Assembly (NCBI GenBank): GCA_963977125.1
Contig: CAXBNJ010000002.1
Coordinates: forward strand, 186,001 to 250,000
Length of the DNA stretch: 64,000 nt
Origin: UBA2705 sp963977125
GTDB lineage: Bacteria; Pseudomonadota; Alphaproteobacteria; Micavibrionales; Micavibrionaceae
Direction of reading: 5' to 3'
Shown piece by piece: positions 37,668 to 46,400 of the stretch. Below the pieces are notes generated by a model. That model did no database searches. It was given only the letters and a program-made list of their open reading frames with translations, and was not told where the DNA came from. How positions within the stretch are numbered: position 1 is the stretch's first letter; every line of letters starts with the position of its first letter. Position numbers and translations under genes: made by a program.

Positions 37668-38126
37668 CTAAGTAACCTTCATGCCTGCTGAAGCTTGCAT
37701 ATCAAGGCGTGATTTATGTATTGCGGCTTGGCGGATAATCGCATCGAGCAGATTTTCGTAATTGAAAGAATGATCAAGCAACCGAATAGACTTACTTTCG
37801 CCTTCTGTTAGCCCGACTTTAGTGGAAATAATATTATGTTTTTCACAATACGCATCGACAGAGTGCAAGAACAGCACCACTGGTATTGGTTGACCATAAA
37901 CGCCGTCAACAGCGACATCTAAATGCACGCGGTCATTATCAACACCTTTAAACGGGTGCAGCTGAACGCTGATACCGCGCAGTGATTTACAATGGTCGAG
38001 GAAGTTTTTCACTTCGCCATAAGCGACGCGGCGCCAATCCGTCAAAGGCTCAGCCGCCGCGCGGTAATGCTCGCGAAATAGTCTTGTGTAATCAATATCT
38101 TTATTAGTGTTATGGCGCTCGCTCAT
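37668..38126 (-). CDS. small protein of unknown function
   Basis: 152 residues. Mixed alpha/beta, no signal peptide. It has strands such as GISVQLHPFKGVDNDRVHLDVAV and VDGVYGQPIPVVLFLHS, then a helical end. No known motif. An AGGGGAGAG site precedes the ATG. It is on the same strand as the amidase, 63 bases after its stop, and may be cotranscribed. Confidence 0.55.
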   Translation of the reverse strand: MSERHNTNKDIDYTRLFREHYRAAAEPLTDWRRVAYGEVKNFLDHCKSLRGISVQLHPFKGVDNDRVHLDVAVDGVYGQPIPVVLFLHSVDAYCEKHNIISTKVGLTEGESKSIRLLDHSFNYENLLDAIIRQAAIHKSRLDMQASAGMKVT

Positions 38127-38188
38127 AATCTCTCCCCTTTTTTCTTTTAGTTGTAGAGAGCAAAGAGCGCCGAGTCAACTTCACGCCC

Positions 38189-38686
38189 TTACGGTTGCAT
38201 AAGCTGCGCACGAAAACTTAGCCAAGGGAATGACGGCCCCGGATCCTTCTTGCGGCCTGGCGCTATGTCATCATGACCAATCACAGCCTCTGTCCTAATA
38301 TTATGGCGCTTCTGAATAGCACGGCAAAGAGCGATTAATTGATCAATTTGCGCAGCTTCAAACGCGGGGTAATTGGCAAACTCGCCTTGATTAACAAGCT
38401 CTATACCAATCGAAATCGAATTAATATCATCCTGCCCTTGCCAATGCGATACCCCCGCATGCCATGCGCGTTTATCCTCAGCTACAAATTGGAAAATGCT
38501 GCCGTCACCATCAATCATATAATGCGGGCTGATCTTGCCGGCATTCTCATCAAGTGTTTTATTTAGATAATAGTCCGCCGCTTCTTTTGCTGTCTTTGTG
38601 CCCGTATAATGTATAATAATCAAGCTCGGGCGAACATGGCCTGCGCGCTCATTATAATTATCAGAAGGGCTTTGAATAATGTTCAT
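38189..38686 (-). CDS. N-acetylmuramoyl-L-alanine amidase, AmpD-like (Amidase_2)
   Basis: 165 residues. The zinc-amidase fold is recognisable: LIIIHYTGTKTA (zinc His near 26), HYMIDGDGSIFQFV, DKRAWHAGVSHWQG (second core), SISIGIELVNQG, and VIGHDDIAPGRKKDPGPSFPW, which carries the second zinc His and a Lys-Asp pair. It cleaves the bond between muramic acid and the peptide in wall recycling or remodelling. No signal peptide is seen, so a cytoplasmic AmpD-like recycling role is likely. Length is slightly below AmpD. Confidence 0.88.
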   Translation of the reverse strand: MNIIQSPSDNYNERAGHVRPSLIIIHYTGTKTAKEAADYYLNKTLDENAGKISPHYMIDGDGSIFQFVAEDKRAWHAGVSHWQGQDDINSISIGIELVNQGEFANYPAFEAAQIDQLIALCRAIQKRHNIRTEAVIGHDDIAPGRKKDPGPSFPWLSFRAQLMQP

Positions 38687-38730
38687 GAGTATATGTAACT
38701 TTCTTTATCGCTTAGACGAACTATATAATT

Positions 38731-39372
38731 ATGATGAAGATAATTGCAAGTTTGATATTAATATTAGTGGCCTTAATCGGGTGGCAAACGCGCGCAAGCG
38801 CTGGCCTGCCCATAGCGGAGAGCCTTATGAGTGAAAAACCACAAAGCGAGCCATCGATCACCCTCGCAGGCGGCTGTTTTTGGTGCTTAGAGAGCGAGTT
38901 TAGAAGCCTTGAGGGCATTAAATATACCCGCGTTGGTTATACGGGTGGCCAGTTAGAGAATCCCACTTACCATGACATCACCACAGGGCGCACAGGCCAC
39001 GCCGAAGCGGTCGTGCTAACCTATGATCCGAAAGTTCTACCTTTAGAGAAACTTTTACATTACTTCTTTGAAATCGCCCATGACCCAACAACCTTAAATC
39101 AACAAGGCGTTGATAAAGGCACACAATATCGATCCGCTGTTTTTTACCAAAATGATGATGAAAAGAAACTGGCACTAAAAGTCATTGATGATGTGAATAG
39201 TAAAAAAGCCTATAAAAACAAAATCGTCACAACATTAGAGCCCCTCGGCACATTTTGGGATGGCGAAGAATATCATCAGCAATATTACGAGAAATACGAA
39301 GAAGAAACCGGCCAAGAACATATGCGCGTTTTCTTTAAAAAGAAAAAGAAGGCCGCTAAAGGGTTGTATTAA
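38731..39372 (+). CDS. msrA: peptide methionine sulfoxide reductase MsrA, with signal peptide
   Basis: 213 residues. The catalytic cysteine is C49 in LAGGCFWCLESEF, followed by GYTGG and GHAEAVVLTYDP and the KGTQYRS motif, all classical MsrA. It reduces methionine-S-sulfoxide in damaged proteins. Unusually it starts with a hydrophobic signal-like segment (KIIASLILILVALIGW, then RASAG), so it is probably exported to the periplasm. A start at an inner Met (MSEKPQSE, residue 33) would give the cytoplasmic form. Divergent from the amidase gene. Confidence 0.92.
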   Translation: MMKIIASLILILVALIGWQTRASAGLPIAESLMSEKPQSEPSITLAGGCFWCLESEFRSLEGIKYTRVGYTGGQLENPTYHDITTGRTGHAEAVVLTYDPKVLPLEKLLHYFFEIAHDPTTLNQQGVDKGTQYRSAVFYQNDDEKKLALKVIDDVNSKKAYKNKIVTTLEPLGTFWDGEEYHQQYYEKYEEETGQEHMRVFFKKKKKAAKGLY

Positions 39373-39392
39373 AACACCCACACATAAAATAT

Positions 39393-39436
39393 AAACGGCG
39401 CGCAGATGATATAAACCTGCGCGCCGTTTTTATTTT
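39393..39436. terminator. bidirectional terminator between msrA and murA
   Basis: A perfect 13-base stem (AAACGGCGCGCAG with CTGCGCGCCGTTT) and an 11-base loop, with T-rich sequence after it on the plus strand and A-rich before it. Confidence 0.88.
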
Positions 39437-39466
39437 TAATCTATGCTCTTTATAGCTCTACCGAAT

Positions 39467-40786
39467 TTAAGCGAGATGTATATCCGCGCCGCAAGCGGTG
39501 AGTTTCTCAACAAGCTTTTCATAGCCGCGATTGAGGTGATAAATACGATTAACCGTCGTTTCGCCCTCAGCAGCAAGGCCAGCAAGAACCAAAGCGACAC
39601 TGGCGCGTAGATCCGTCGCCATGACTTCTGCGCCTGTTAGCTTACTCACGCCGCGTATTAACGCTGAATTGCCGTGTACGGTGATGTCAGCGCCCATACG
39701 CACCAATTCAGGCACGTGCATAAAGCGATTTTCAAAAATTGTCTCGGTAATCATGCCAACGCCTGAACAAATCGTCATTAAGCTCATAAGCTGCGCTTGT
39801 AGATCTGTTGGGAAGCCCGGATGCGCTTCGGTCATAACATCAAAGCCCTCAAGCTTCGCGCCATTGCGCTCAACAACCATCGTACTGCCATCAACTTCAA
39901 TATGCATACCCGCTTCTTTTAAAGGGCCGATAAGCGATGTCAGCAAATCAGGGCGCGTATTTTCTAAAACCACACGACCGCCTGCCATAGCAACAGCAAT
40001 CATATATGTGCCCGTTTCAATACGGTCAGGTAAAATATCATGTGAGACGCCATTTAAGCGATCAACGCCTTCAATAACAAGGCGCGCTGTACCTAGGCCT
40101 TGGATTTTCGCGCCCATTTTTATTAGCGCTTCGCCTTGATCAACAATTTCAGGTTCGCGCGCAGCATTGTTAATAATCGTCACGCCTTTGGCCAAAGTCG
40201 CGGCCATCATGACATTTTCTGTCGCGCCGACTGAAACTTTACTAAAGTTAATCTCTGCGCCTTTTAAACCATGTGGAGCGCGCGCTTTAACTGTACCGTT
40301 TTCAAGCGTGATTTCTGCGCCCATTTGCGTAAAGGCCTCTAAATGCATATCGATCGGACGCGTACCAATCGCACAGCCCCCAGGCATAGACACATCAGCC
40401 TTACCGTGGCGCGCCAATAATGGGCCCAAAATAAGTACAGAAGCACGCATACGACGTACAAGGTCATAAGGCGCTGCATGGCTTGTGATTTTTGCAGTAT
40501 GGATCATGGCCAGACCGTCTTCGCGCAAAACGACTTCTGCGCCAAGGGTCTTTAATACAGCGGCCTGCATTTTAATATCGCCCAGATGTACAGGGCAATT
40601 CATTAAGTGCATCGGCTCATCAGTGAGCAGGCAGGCAACCATATGTTTGAGCGCAGCATTTTTAGCGCCGCTAATCTTGATATGACCATTTAAAGGGTTT
40701 CCACCTTTAATAACCATTTTCTCTAACTCGGAAGTCTGAGATAATTTATCTGGATCGACAAGAATTTCTTTTAATGCGGCACTCAT
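39467..40786 (-). CDS. murA: UDP-N-acetylglucosamine 1-carboxyvinyltransferase
   Basis: 439 residues. It transfers enolpyruvate from PEP to UDP-GlcNAc, the first committed step of peptidoglycan synthesis. The catalytic Cys is C138 in MPGGCAIGTRPIDMH. Other motifs are ISGAKNAALK and ALVLAGLAAEGETTV near the end. The start at 40786 is preceded by GGAG and adds 23 residues before the canonical start MVIKGGN (40717), so the N-terminal extension is uncertain. Minus strand, 70 bases after the dcd start region, opposite msrA. Confidence 0.95.
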   Translation of the reverse strand: MSAALKEILVDPDKLSQTSELEKMVIKGGNPLNGHIKISGAKNAALKHMVACLLTDEPMHLMNCPVHLGDIKMQAAVLKTLGAEVVLREDGLAMIHTAKITSHAAPYDLVRRMRASVLILGPLLARHGKADVSMPGGCAIGTRPIDMHLEAFTQMGAEITLENGTVKARAPHGLKGAEINFSKVSVGATENVMMAATLAKGVTIINNAAREPEIVDQGEALIKMGAKIQGLGTARLVIEGVDRLNGVSHDILPDRIETGTYMIAVAMAGGRVVLENTRPDLLTSLIGPLKEAGMHIEVDGSTMVVERNGAKLEGFDVMTEAHPGFPTDLQAQLMSLMTICSGVGMITETIFENRFMHVPELVRMGADITVHGNSALIRGVSKLTGAEVMATDLRASVALVLAGLAAEGETTVNRIYHLNRGYEKLVEKLTACGADIHLA

Positions 40787-40856
40787 ATTACGCGAACTCC
40801 ATAGACTTATTCGTTAGATTTACAGGCTTGTATATTATGTCAAGGCATCTTGTAGC

Positions 40857-41489
40857 CTAAGTGCGCGGCAATGTCACGCCTTTTTGACCCATATATTTAC
40901 CGCCACGATCCCCATAAGTCACTTCACAAGCGCTTGAGCCTTTAAAGAACAAGAATTGGCAAACGCCTTCATTCGCATAAACTTTCGCAGGCAGCGGCGT
41001 CGTGTTTGAAATTTCAAGCGTTACATGCCCTTCCCAACCTGGCTCAAGGGGCGTCACATTAACAATCAAACCACAACGCGCATAGGTACTTTTACCAAGG
41101 CAAATCACAAGCGCATCTTTAGGGATTTTGAAATATTCAACAGTGCGGCACAAAACAAAGCTGTTTGGTGGAATAACGCAGACATCGCCATTACGCTCAA
41201 CAAAGCTCTGTGAGTTAAAGTTTTTAGGATCAACCAAAGCATTATCAACATTGGTGAAAATCATAAATTCAGGCGCAAGCCGTGCATCATAGCCGTAAGA
41301 AGACAGGCCGTAAGAAATAATTTTCTCTTCATCAACATAGCGCACTTGCCCATCAACATAAGGTTCAATCATATTTTCATTTTGCGCTTTTTCACGAATC
41401 CAATGATCAGGCATAATGCCTGGTAGGTGATCAACGCTATCTTTTAACAGGCGCATAGATTCGCTTTTTTCACTTAATGTATCGCTCAT
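40857..41489 (-). CDS. dcd: dCTP deaminase
   Basis: 210 residues. The active-site motif is KSTYARCGLIVNVTPLEPGWEGHVTLE, with the conserved Arg and Glu. It also has a GFPRLGLSS-like SSYGYDARLAPEF segment, and SNTTPLPAKVYANEGVCQFLFF, all in the order of the family. It converts dCTP to dUTP for thymidylate synthesis. The family usually begins at MPDHWIR, here residue 26, so the first 25 residues are a variable extension or an upstream start error. It precedes murA on the same strand with a 70-base gap. Confidence 0.94.
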   Translation of the reverse strand: MSDTLSEKSESMRLLKDSVDHLPGIMPDHWIREKAQNENMIEPYVDGQVRYVDEEKIISYGLSSYGYDARLAPEFMIFTNVDNALVDPKNFNSQSFVERNGDVCVIPPNSFVLCRTVEYFKIPKDALVICLGKSTYARCGLIVNVTPLEPGWEGHVTLEISNTTPLPAKVYANEGVCQFLFFKGSSACEVTYGDRGGKYMGQKGVTLPRT

Positions 41490-41533
41490 ATTGTCTTACT
41501 TTCTGTATCTCAGCTTATATATTTTTATAGTTA

Positions 41534-41722
41534 TTAATCATCTTGTTTGTTCTTTGATTCACACATAGCCGCATCGTCGGCATCAGCTTCAAGGCCCTCT
41601 GGCTCTTGGCTTGCCGCATTATTGGCAATTTCACGACCAGCTTTTTTACGGCGCATTAAATTGGCGCGCAAGGCTGCGGCTCTTTTATCGAATTTGCTGC
41701 CGCTTGTATTTGCGTTTGACAT
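41534..41722 (-). CDS. small basic/acidic protein of unknown function
   Basis: 62 residues from the ATG at 41722, which is preceded by AGGGC 7 bases upstream. A longer frame starting at 41833 has a hydrophobic lead without a site. It is basic in the first half (KFDKRAAALRANLMRRKKAGRE) and acidic at the end. It resembles short uncharacterised proteins seen in alphaproteobacteria. It lies 44 bases before dcd on the same strand. Confidence 0.5.
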   Translation of the reverse strand: MSNANTSGSKFDKRAAALRANLMRRKKAGREIANNAASQEPEGLEADADDAAMCESKNKQDD

Positions 41723-41842
41723 GGTTAGCCCTGTGAAATAATGAAATATAGCTATGTATAGTAAATATACTCGTGACAATCCAGTTATTTTATAGTATCT
41801 TCCGCTCGCTCTTTGGGATAACCTTGAGAGCATCGATTTTTA

Positions 41843-41917
41843 GCCGCGGTAGCTCAGTGGTAGAGCGCGTCATTGGTAATGACGAGGTCGGGAGTTCGAT
41901 TCTCCCTCGTGGCACCA
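41843..41917 (+). tRNA. tRNA-Thr (anticodon GGT)
   Basis: 75 nt with encoded CCA. Acceptor GCCGCGG/TCGTGGC (with G-U pairs), D-arm GCTC/GAGC, anticodon stem CGTCA/TGACG with loop TTGGTAA, T-arm GGGAG/CTCCC. The anticodon GGT reads ACC and ACU. Confidence 0.94.
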
Positions 41918-42119
41918 TTCCTCTCTTTTTCATCACATTTGACTATTTATGAATGCATTTGACACCTTTGTGTTTCGTGCAATGAAGAAGAAATTGGAAA
42001 TTTTAGAGCTTCTCAAAGAGTTTCGCGTAAGGTAGCATATAGATCGCATGCTATACCTCCAGATAAAATAGATCTTCCAAACATAACCAGAAACTAAGCA
42101 GCCTTAAAGGAAATAAATA

Positions 42120-42374
42120 ATGAGCAAAAAACAACGGGATGTATACAAGGAAAATGGTTGGGTTTTTAAGTGCTATCGCTCCACAGAGCATGTTTATTAC
42201 GATGAAAACACTGATTTCCCGGAAGGCGTAGCTTTGGGCTATACTTGCAAAGCTGAAAAAGGTGATGTCCACATAGTATCAGAAGAATGCGCTAGTCGTG
42301 ATGAAGCTCGAACTAATGTGTGTAATAATATAAAGCAGTGGGAAGATACCCCCAAACAAACAAGAAAAGATTAG
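42120..42374 (+). CDS. small soluble protein of unknown function
   Basis: 84 residues, with AAAGGA 10 bases before the ATG. It is charged, with four cysteines (C18, C43, C57 and C68 by position in the chain) and aromatic residues near the N-terminus (NGWVFKCYRSTEHVYYDEN). It could be a small metal-binding or redox protein but has no CxxC. Not recognised. Confidence 0.5.
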   Translation: MSKKQRDVYKENGWVFKCYRSTEHVYYDENTDFPEGVALGYTCKAEKGDVHIVSEECASRDEARTNVCNNIKQWEDTPKQTRKD

Positions 42375-42482
42375 GAAGGGAAAATAAGATACCTTCAATA
42401 GAACTTACGGCTTTCGAAAACCTGTATGCTGTAATTCAAGAATAAAAACAATAACCAAACATCCCTCACACATCATCGTGCT

Positions 42483-42830
42483 TTAAACGCCTTCACACGC
42501 CACATTCATATGCTCTGCGCCCCAATCGCGCATGGCGAGCATAATGGGTTTTAATGTTCGGCCGTATTCGGTTAGCGAATATTCTACGCGTGGGGGGACT
42601 TCTGCATAGACTTTACGGTGAACGACTTTGTCTTTTTCAAGTTCTCGCAATTGATTGGTCAGCATGCGCTGTGTGACACCCTTAATCGCTTTGTTTAATT
42701 CGCCAAAGCGCATGATATCATTTTGCAGCAAGTTAAATATAATAACTGGTTTCCAGCGCCCGCCAATCACGGCTAATGTCGCCTCGACAGAACATCCATA
42801 AGGATGATCACAATAATTTTCTTTCGACAA
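42483..42830 (-). CDS. HxlR-family transcriptional regulator
   Basis: 115 residues, the usual length. Cys-containing start (HPYGCSVEATLAVIGGRWKPVII) and winged-helix core (RFGELNKAIKGVTQRMLTNQLRELEKDKVVHRKVY, PPRVEYSLTEYGRTL). Members bind DNA as dimers and often sense reactive electrophiles or thiol state through the N-terminal Cys, controlling adjacent oxidoreductases. The divergent gene next to it is a zinc-alcohol-dehydrogenase remnant, so the regulator has probably lost its main target. Confidence 0.9.
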   Translation of the reverse strand: MSKENYCDHPYGCSVEATLAVIGGRWKPVIIFNLLQNDIMRFGELNKAIKGVTQRMLTNQLRELEKDKVVHRKVYAEVPPRVEYSLTEYGRTLKPIMLAMRDWGAEHMNVACEGV

Positions 42831-42849
42831 AGCCTTTACCTCTCACAAT

Positions 42850-42896
42850 AGTTACTTTTTTATACCTATAACATATTATAGTGGGTACGTGTAACT
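42850..42896. promoter_or_regulatory. candidate HxlR operator/divergent promoter
   Basis: Nested inverted repeats in the intergenic space: outer AGTTAC/GTAACT (42850, 42891) and inner TACCTATAA with TTATAG-TG-GGTA. The spacing and A/T richness suit a divergent HxlR-type operator, overlapping both promoters. Inferred by symmetry only. Confidence 0.4.
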
Positions 42897-42963
42897 TTAA
42901 CTTAACATGACCATATTACATGAGCGTTAAGTCAACGCAACATAAAACAAGGTAAAGATAATC

Positions 42964-43117
42964 ATGAAAGCCATAGGATATAATCAGAACGGGCCCATTA
43001 ATGTCGATCGCTACCAGTAACCTTGGGACACTCAGCGTTGAGACGTTGAAAGCGGCGCATATTCAGCAAGAAACTGGCCGCGTTATTGGCAAGAATGTTC
43101 TTGATGGCTTTCAATAA
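42964..43117 (+). pseudogene. remnant of a zinc-binding alcohol dehydrogenase/quinone oxidoreductase
   Basis: Only the two ends survive. The first codons read MKAIGYNQNGPINVDRYQ and then stop (TAA at 43018), the typical N-terminus of this family. In the next frame, from 43019, the sequence reads NLGTLSVETLKAAHIQQETG, then RVIGKNVLDGFQ and a stop, the typical C-terminus of the same family. About 900 bases between them are missing and the reading frame shifted, so this is an internal-deletion pseudogene. It is divergent from the HxlR gene, the usual arrangement for an intact regulator-oxidoreductase pair. Confidence 0.85.
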
Positions 43118-43451
43118 GCAGAGCAAAGCGCCGTAAATTATTTTTCGGCGCTTTAGCCCCTCGATTCAAAAAGCTATTTCAGCGTAAATATTTTAGTCCC
43201 CGCCCCTGTAGAGCGGCCTTGGCTACGGGCGCCTAAATACGCCCCAGTGGCGTGGCTTGGTAATTTACGGGTCAATCATTCATCACCCCCACTTAAAAAC
43301 AGCACATGAGGCTTATACAGCCCGCAGCGCCAGAAGTTACGCCCTCGCCTGCCCTGCACACAGCCAAACAACGCAACATAAATGGATCATAAAAAAACTG
43401 GGCTCCCTCATTACAAGGAAGCCCAGTTTTAAAAAAGCTATGTCGTTTAGC
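43118..43451. other. intergenic region with decayed sequence and hairpins
   Basis: A 9-base inverted repeat (AAAGCGCCG with CGGCGCTTT, 43125-43154) follows the pseudogene. The minus strand from 43275 to 43174 reads about 33 codons of coding-like text ending ARSQGRSTGAGTKIFTLK and a stop, with no start or ribosome-binding site, so it may be a second gene remnant. The rest holds the terminator of the downstream autotransporter gene. Confidence 0.4.
43391..43430 (-). terminator. rho-independent terminator of the autotransporter gene
   Basis: A 15-pair stem (AAAACTGGGCT arm with AGCCCAGTTTT, one G-U) around a 7-base loop. On the minus strand it ends in a T-run, 22 bases after the stop. Confidence 0.85.
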
Positions 43452-46400
43452 TTAGAATTTGTATTTAGCTTTAGCTAAACCAGAATGTGCTGCGTAATCT
43501 GACTTGTATTCGAAGTCATATCCGCCAGTGAATTCCCAGTTGTTCGTGTCATATACAGTCGCACCGAAACCTACGTTAAATGTGCTCTCTGAAGGATCAA
43601 AGCCATCTGTGTTGAACGCAGCGCCGCCACCAGTGAAGCTTGATGTTGCGCCCGCTTCGTCACCGATAACGTCGTAACGGTAACCAACGTGTACAGCTGG
43701 TTCAAACAAACCGCCATTTGACATTTGTTTTTTCCAAGAAGCTTCAACGCCTAGGCCTAGCTCAAGGATATTAATGTCATCAGGGTCAACTTCCATGCTC
43801 GCACCACCAGCACCAGTCTCTGTGTAGCTGTCTTGTGTAACATGTACGTAGTTAACAAGCGCTGTAGGTGTAAGGATCATGCCATTCATGTCGTTCATGT
43901 AGTAATCGTTACCGACTTCTACGCGTGCGACATATTGATTGCCATCATTATCACCAGTTGCTGTCAGACCAGACACACCACCAACATTAAAGCGTTTTGA
44001 TTCAATGTCGTTGTAAGCATAACCAACCATAGCGTTAAGGAAGGCTGTTTTGCTTAGGTCATAATCACCATAAGCAGTCAACTGCCAGCTATCAACTTCA
44101 GTTTCTGTTTTATTCGCGTTGTCAGAGTCAATATCTGTTGACGCGTAGCTACCAGCGATACCGAATGTAACGCCTTCTAGACGATCAGCCGTATCGATAC
44201 CAACAGCTAGGCCGTATGTTGTTGCATCATAACCTGCAACGCCATCACGGTCATCTTGGTCAGCTGAGCTACCGAATACTTGGCCCCAGATTTGCGTACC
44301 ATACATGCCGTTACCAGCGAACATACCAGTGCCAACTTTGTCATCACGAATTTCAGCAAGACGCGTGCCAATCATGTTAACAGACGTGTTTGACACGTTA
44401 ACAATCGCTGCAGAAACGCCGTTATCAACAGTAGGTGTTGTTGATTCAAGAATTGTGTTAACCGCTGCTTGTGAAGATGCCGCACCCAAGTTTTGTTGGA
44501 TTTGAGCAAGTTGCACGTCAGTTGTTGTACCAATAGCATCAAAGACCTTACCGACAGCTGCGTTGTTGGTGTTTGTCGCTGCGCTTGCTTTTGTTGCTAC
44601 AGTAGCTGTAACAATTAAATCTTCTGTGTTGGTTGTGTCTTGAGCAAAGCTAATCAAGAAACTGTTATCTGTGATATCCGTTGTCAAAGTTGCGACACCA
44701 GCGCCACCAGTACCATCGACGAGTATGAATGGGGACGCATCAACAATTTTATCACCCGTTGTAACATCAATGTTAACAAGCGTACCCGCATCGATTGTGG
44801 CTGCGCCACCAGATGTAATCTGACCAACAGCAGCAGCTCCAGTAACAGCAAAGTTCAGTTTTTGGCCTGCAGCAGCATTAAATGTGTGTGGGGTAGCGAT
44901 AATAATTTTATTACCACCAACATTCGTAGTATTTGCTGCAAAGAAGTTACCGTCAACACCTATTGTCTTAGCTGTACCTGTACCCGCCGCAGTAAATACT
45001 CCAATTTTATTAACGGCTTCACCAAAGTTGCCCACGATATCGCCGTTACCGTCAAAAATCAAACTACCATCGCCTGACGTTGTGGTCGCTTTAATATCAC
45101 CGGTTACTGCACCCCCATCAGCGATGTTCAATGAACCGTTCTTAACAAAGTTTACAGCGCCTGTAAGACCGGCATTAGCTTGAACTTTACCAAGGCCATC
45201 AACGTTAATGTTTGTTGCGGTAACTAGGCCACCGAAAGTAACAACTTCATCTGCACCGCCATTTGCATTAACATTCGCCGCTGCAACAGTGCTTGATACA
45301 GTCGAAGTACCTGCAAAGTTCACAGTACCCGCTGGACCAGCATCATCTATAGCACCAGTTAGATTTACATTATCAGCAAAATTAACGGTTGCTGCTTGGC
45401 TGTTCAGATCAAGAGAGTCCGTTGTAACATGACCAGCGAAGTCAACAGTACCTGTGCTAGACAGTGTAATGTTTTTAGCTGATACAGTTGAACCGAAGCT
45501 TGTTGTTTTGCCTGCAGCACCGACGTTAATAAGTTTCAGTGAATGAGTTGCGCCAACTGCGCCGCTAATTACTGAAGCGCCATTAATAGTTACAGTACCA
45601 GCTTCTGCTGCGCCTGATGTGTTATCAACAGTACCTGCGATGTCTGCAGTATCCGCTAGTATTACGAAACCATCACCTGCAAGGTTAACATTACCCGTTA
45701 CATCAGCTGCGAAGTCTAAGTTACCTGTGCTAGAAGCCGTAATTGTTGTCGCAGCAACTGTACCATTAAAGTCAAAAGTACCTGCGCCATCATAAGTAAT
45801 CGCAGAAAGCGAGTTTGTAGCACCAACGTTACCTGAAACAGCTGTTGTATTGCCACCTGTACCAGTCAACGTACCAACGCCAGCTGTACCTGATGTATTA
45901 TCAATTGTGCCAGTAACACCGAATTGGTTTCCAAGAGCAACCGTACCAGCACCTGTCAAGTTAACAGCGCCAGTAACGACACCGCCTGTTGTCAATGTTG
46001 TGCCTGCACCAACTGTAACCGTGGTCGCGGCCAAAGTAGTTGTTGTTGTAAGGCCTGTGCCTGTACCAGTCAGTGAAACGTCTGTAAGGTCTGAGCCCCA
46101 AGCGCCACCAGCTGTGATTGTGTTGCCACCGATAACGATAACGTTATTAGTTTCACCCGCAGTACCTGTAACTGTACCCGATACGGTATATGGATCCGCT
46201 GTGCCATCAAAACTAACCGTGTTAACGCCTGTACCATCAGTACCCAGTTTAACATCCGCTGTAACGGCTTCTTTGAAAAGCGCTGTTGAATTCCCAGCTG
46301 TTTTTTCAACCGTAATCGTATCAGCCGTAACTGCATTAGCGAAGATAACGCCTGCTGCGTTATTGACGTTAACAAAAGCATCCGCACCTGTAATTGCGCC

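Noticed and set aside
41949..42035. 28-codon frame after tRNA-Thr (MNAFDTFVFRAMKKK...)
   Set aside because: No ribosome-binding site and no match I know; could be a chance frame. Also checked as a tRNA integration scar, but no repeat of the tRNA 3-prime end was seen.
43257..43478. 73-codon plus-strand frame
   Set aside because: It crosses the autotransporter terminator and the end of that gene, with odd composition.
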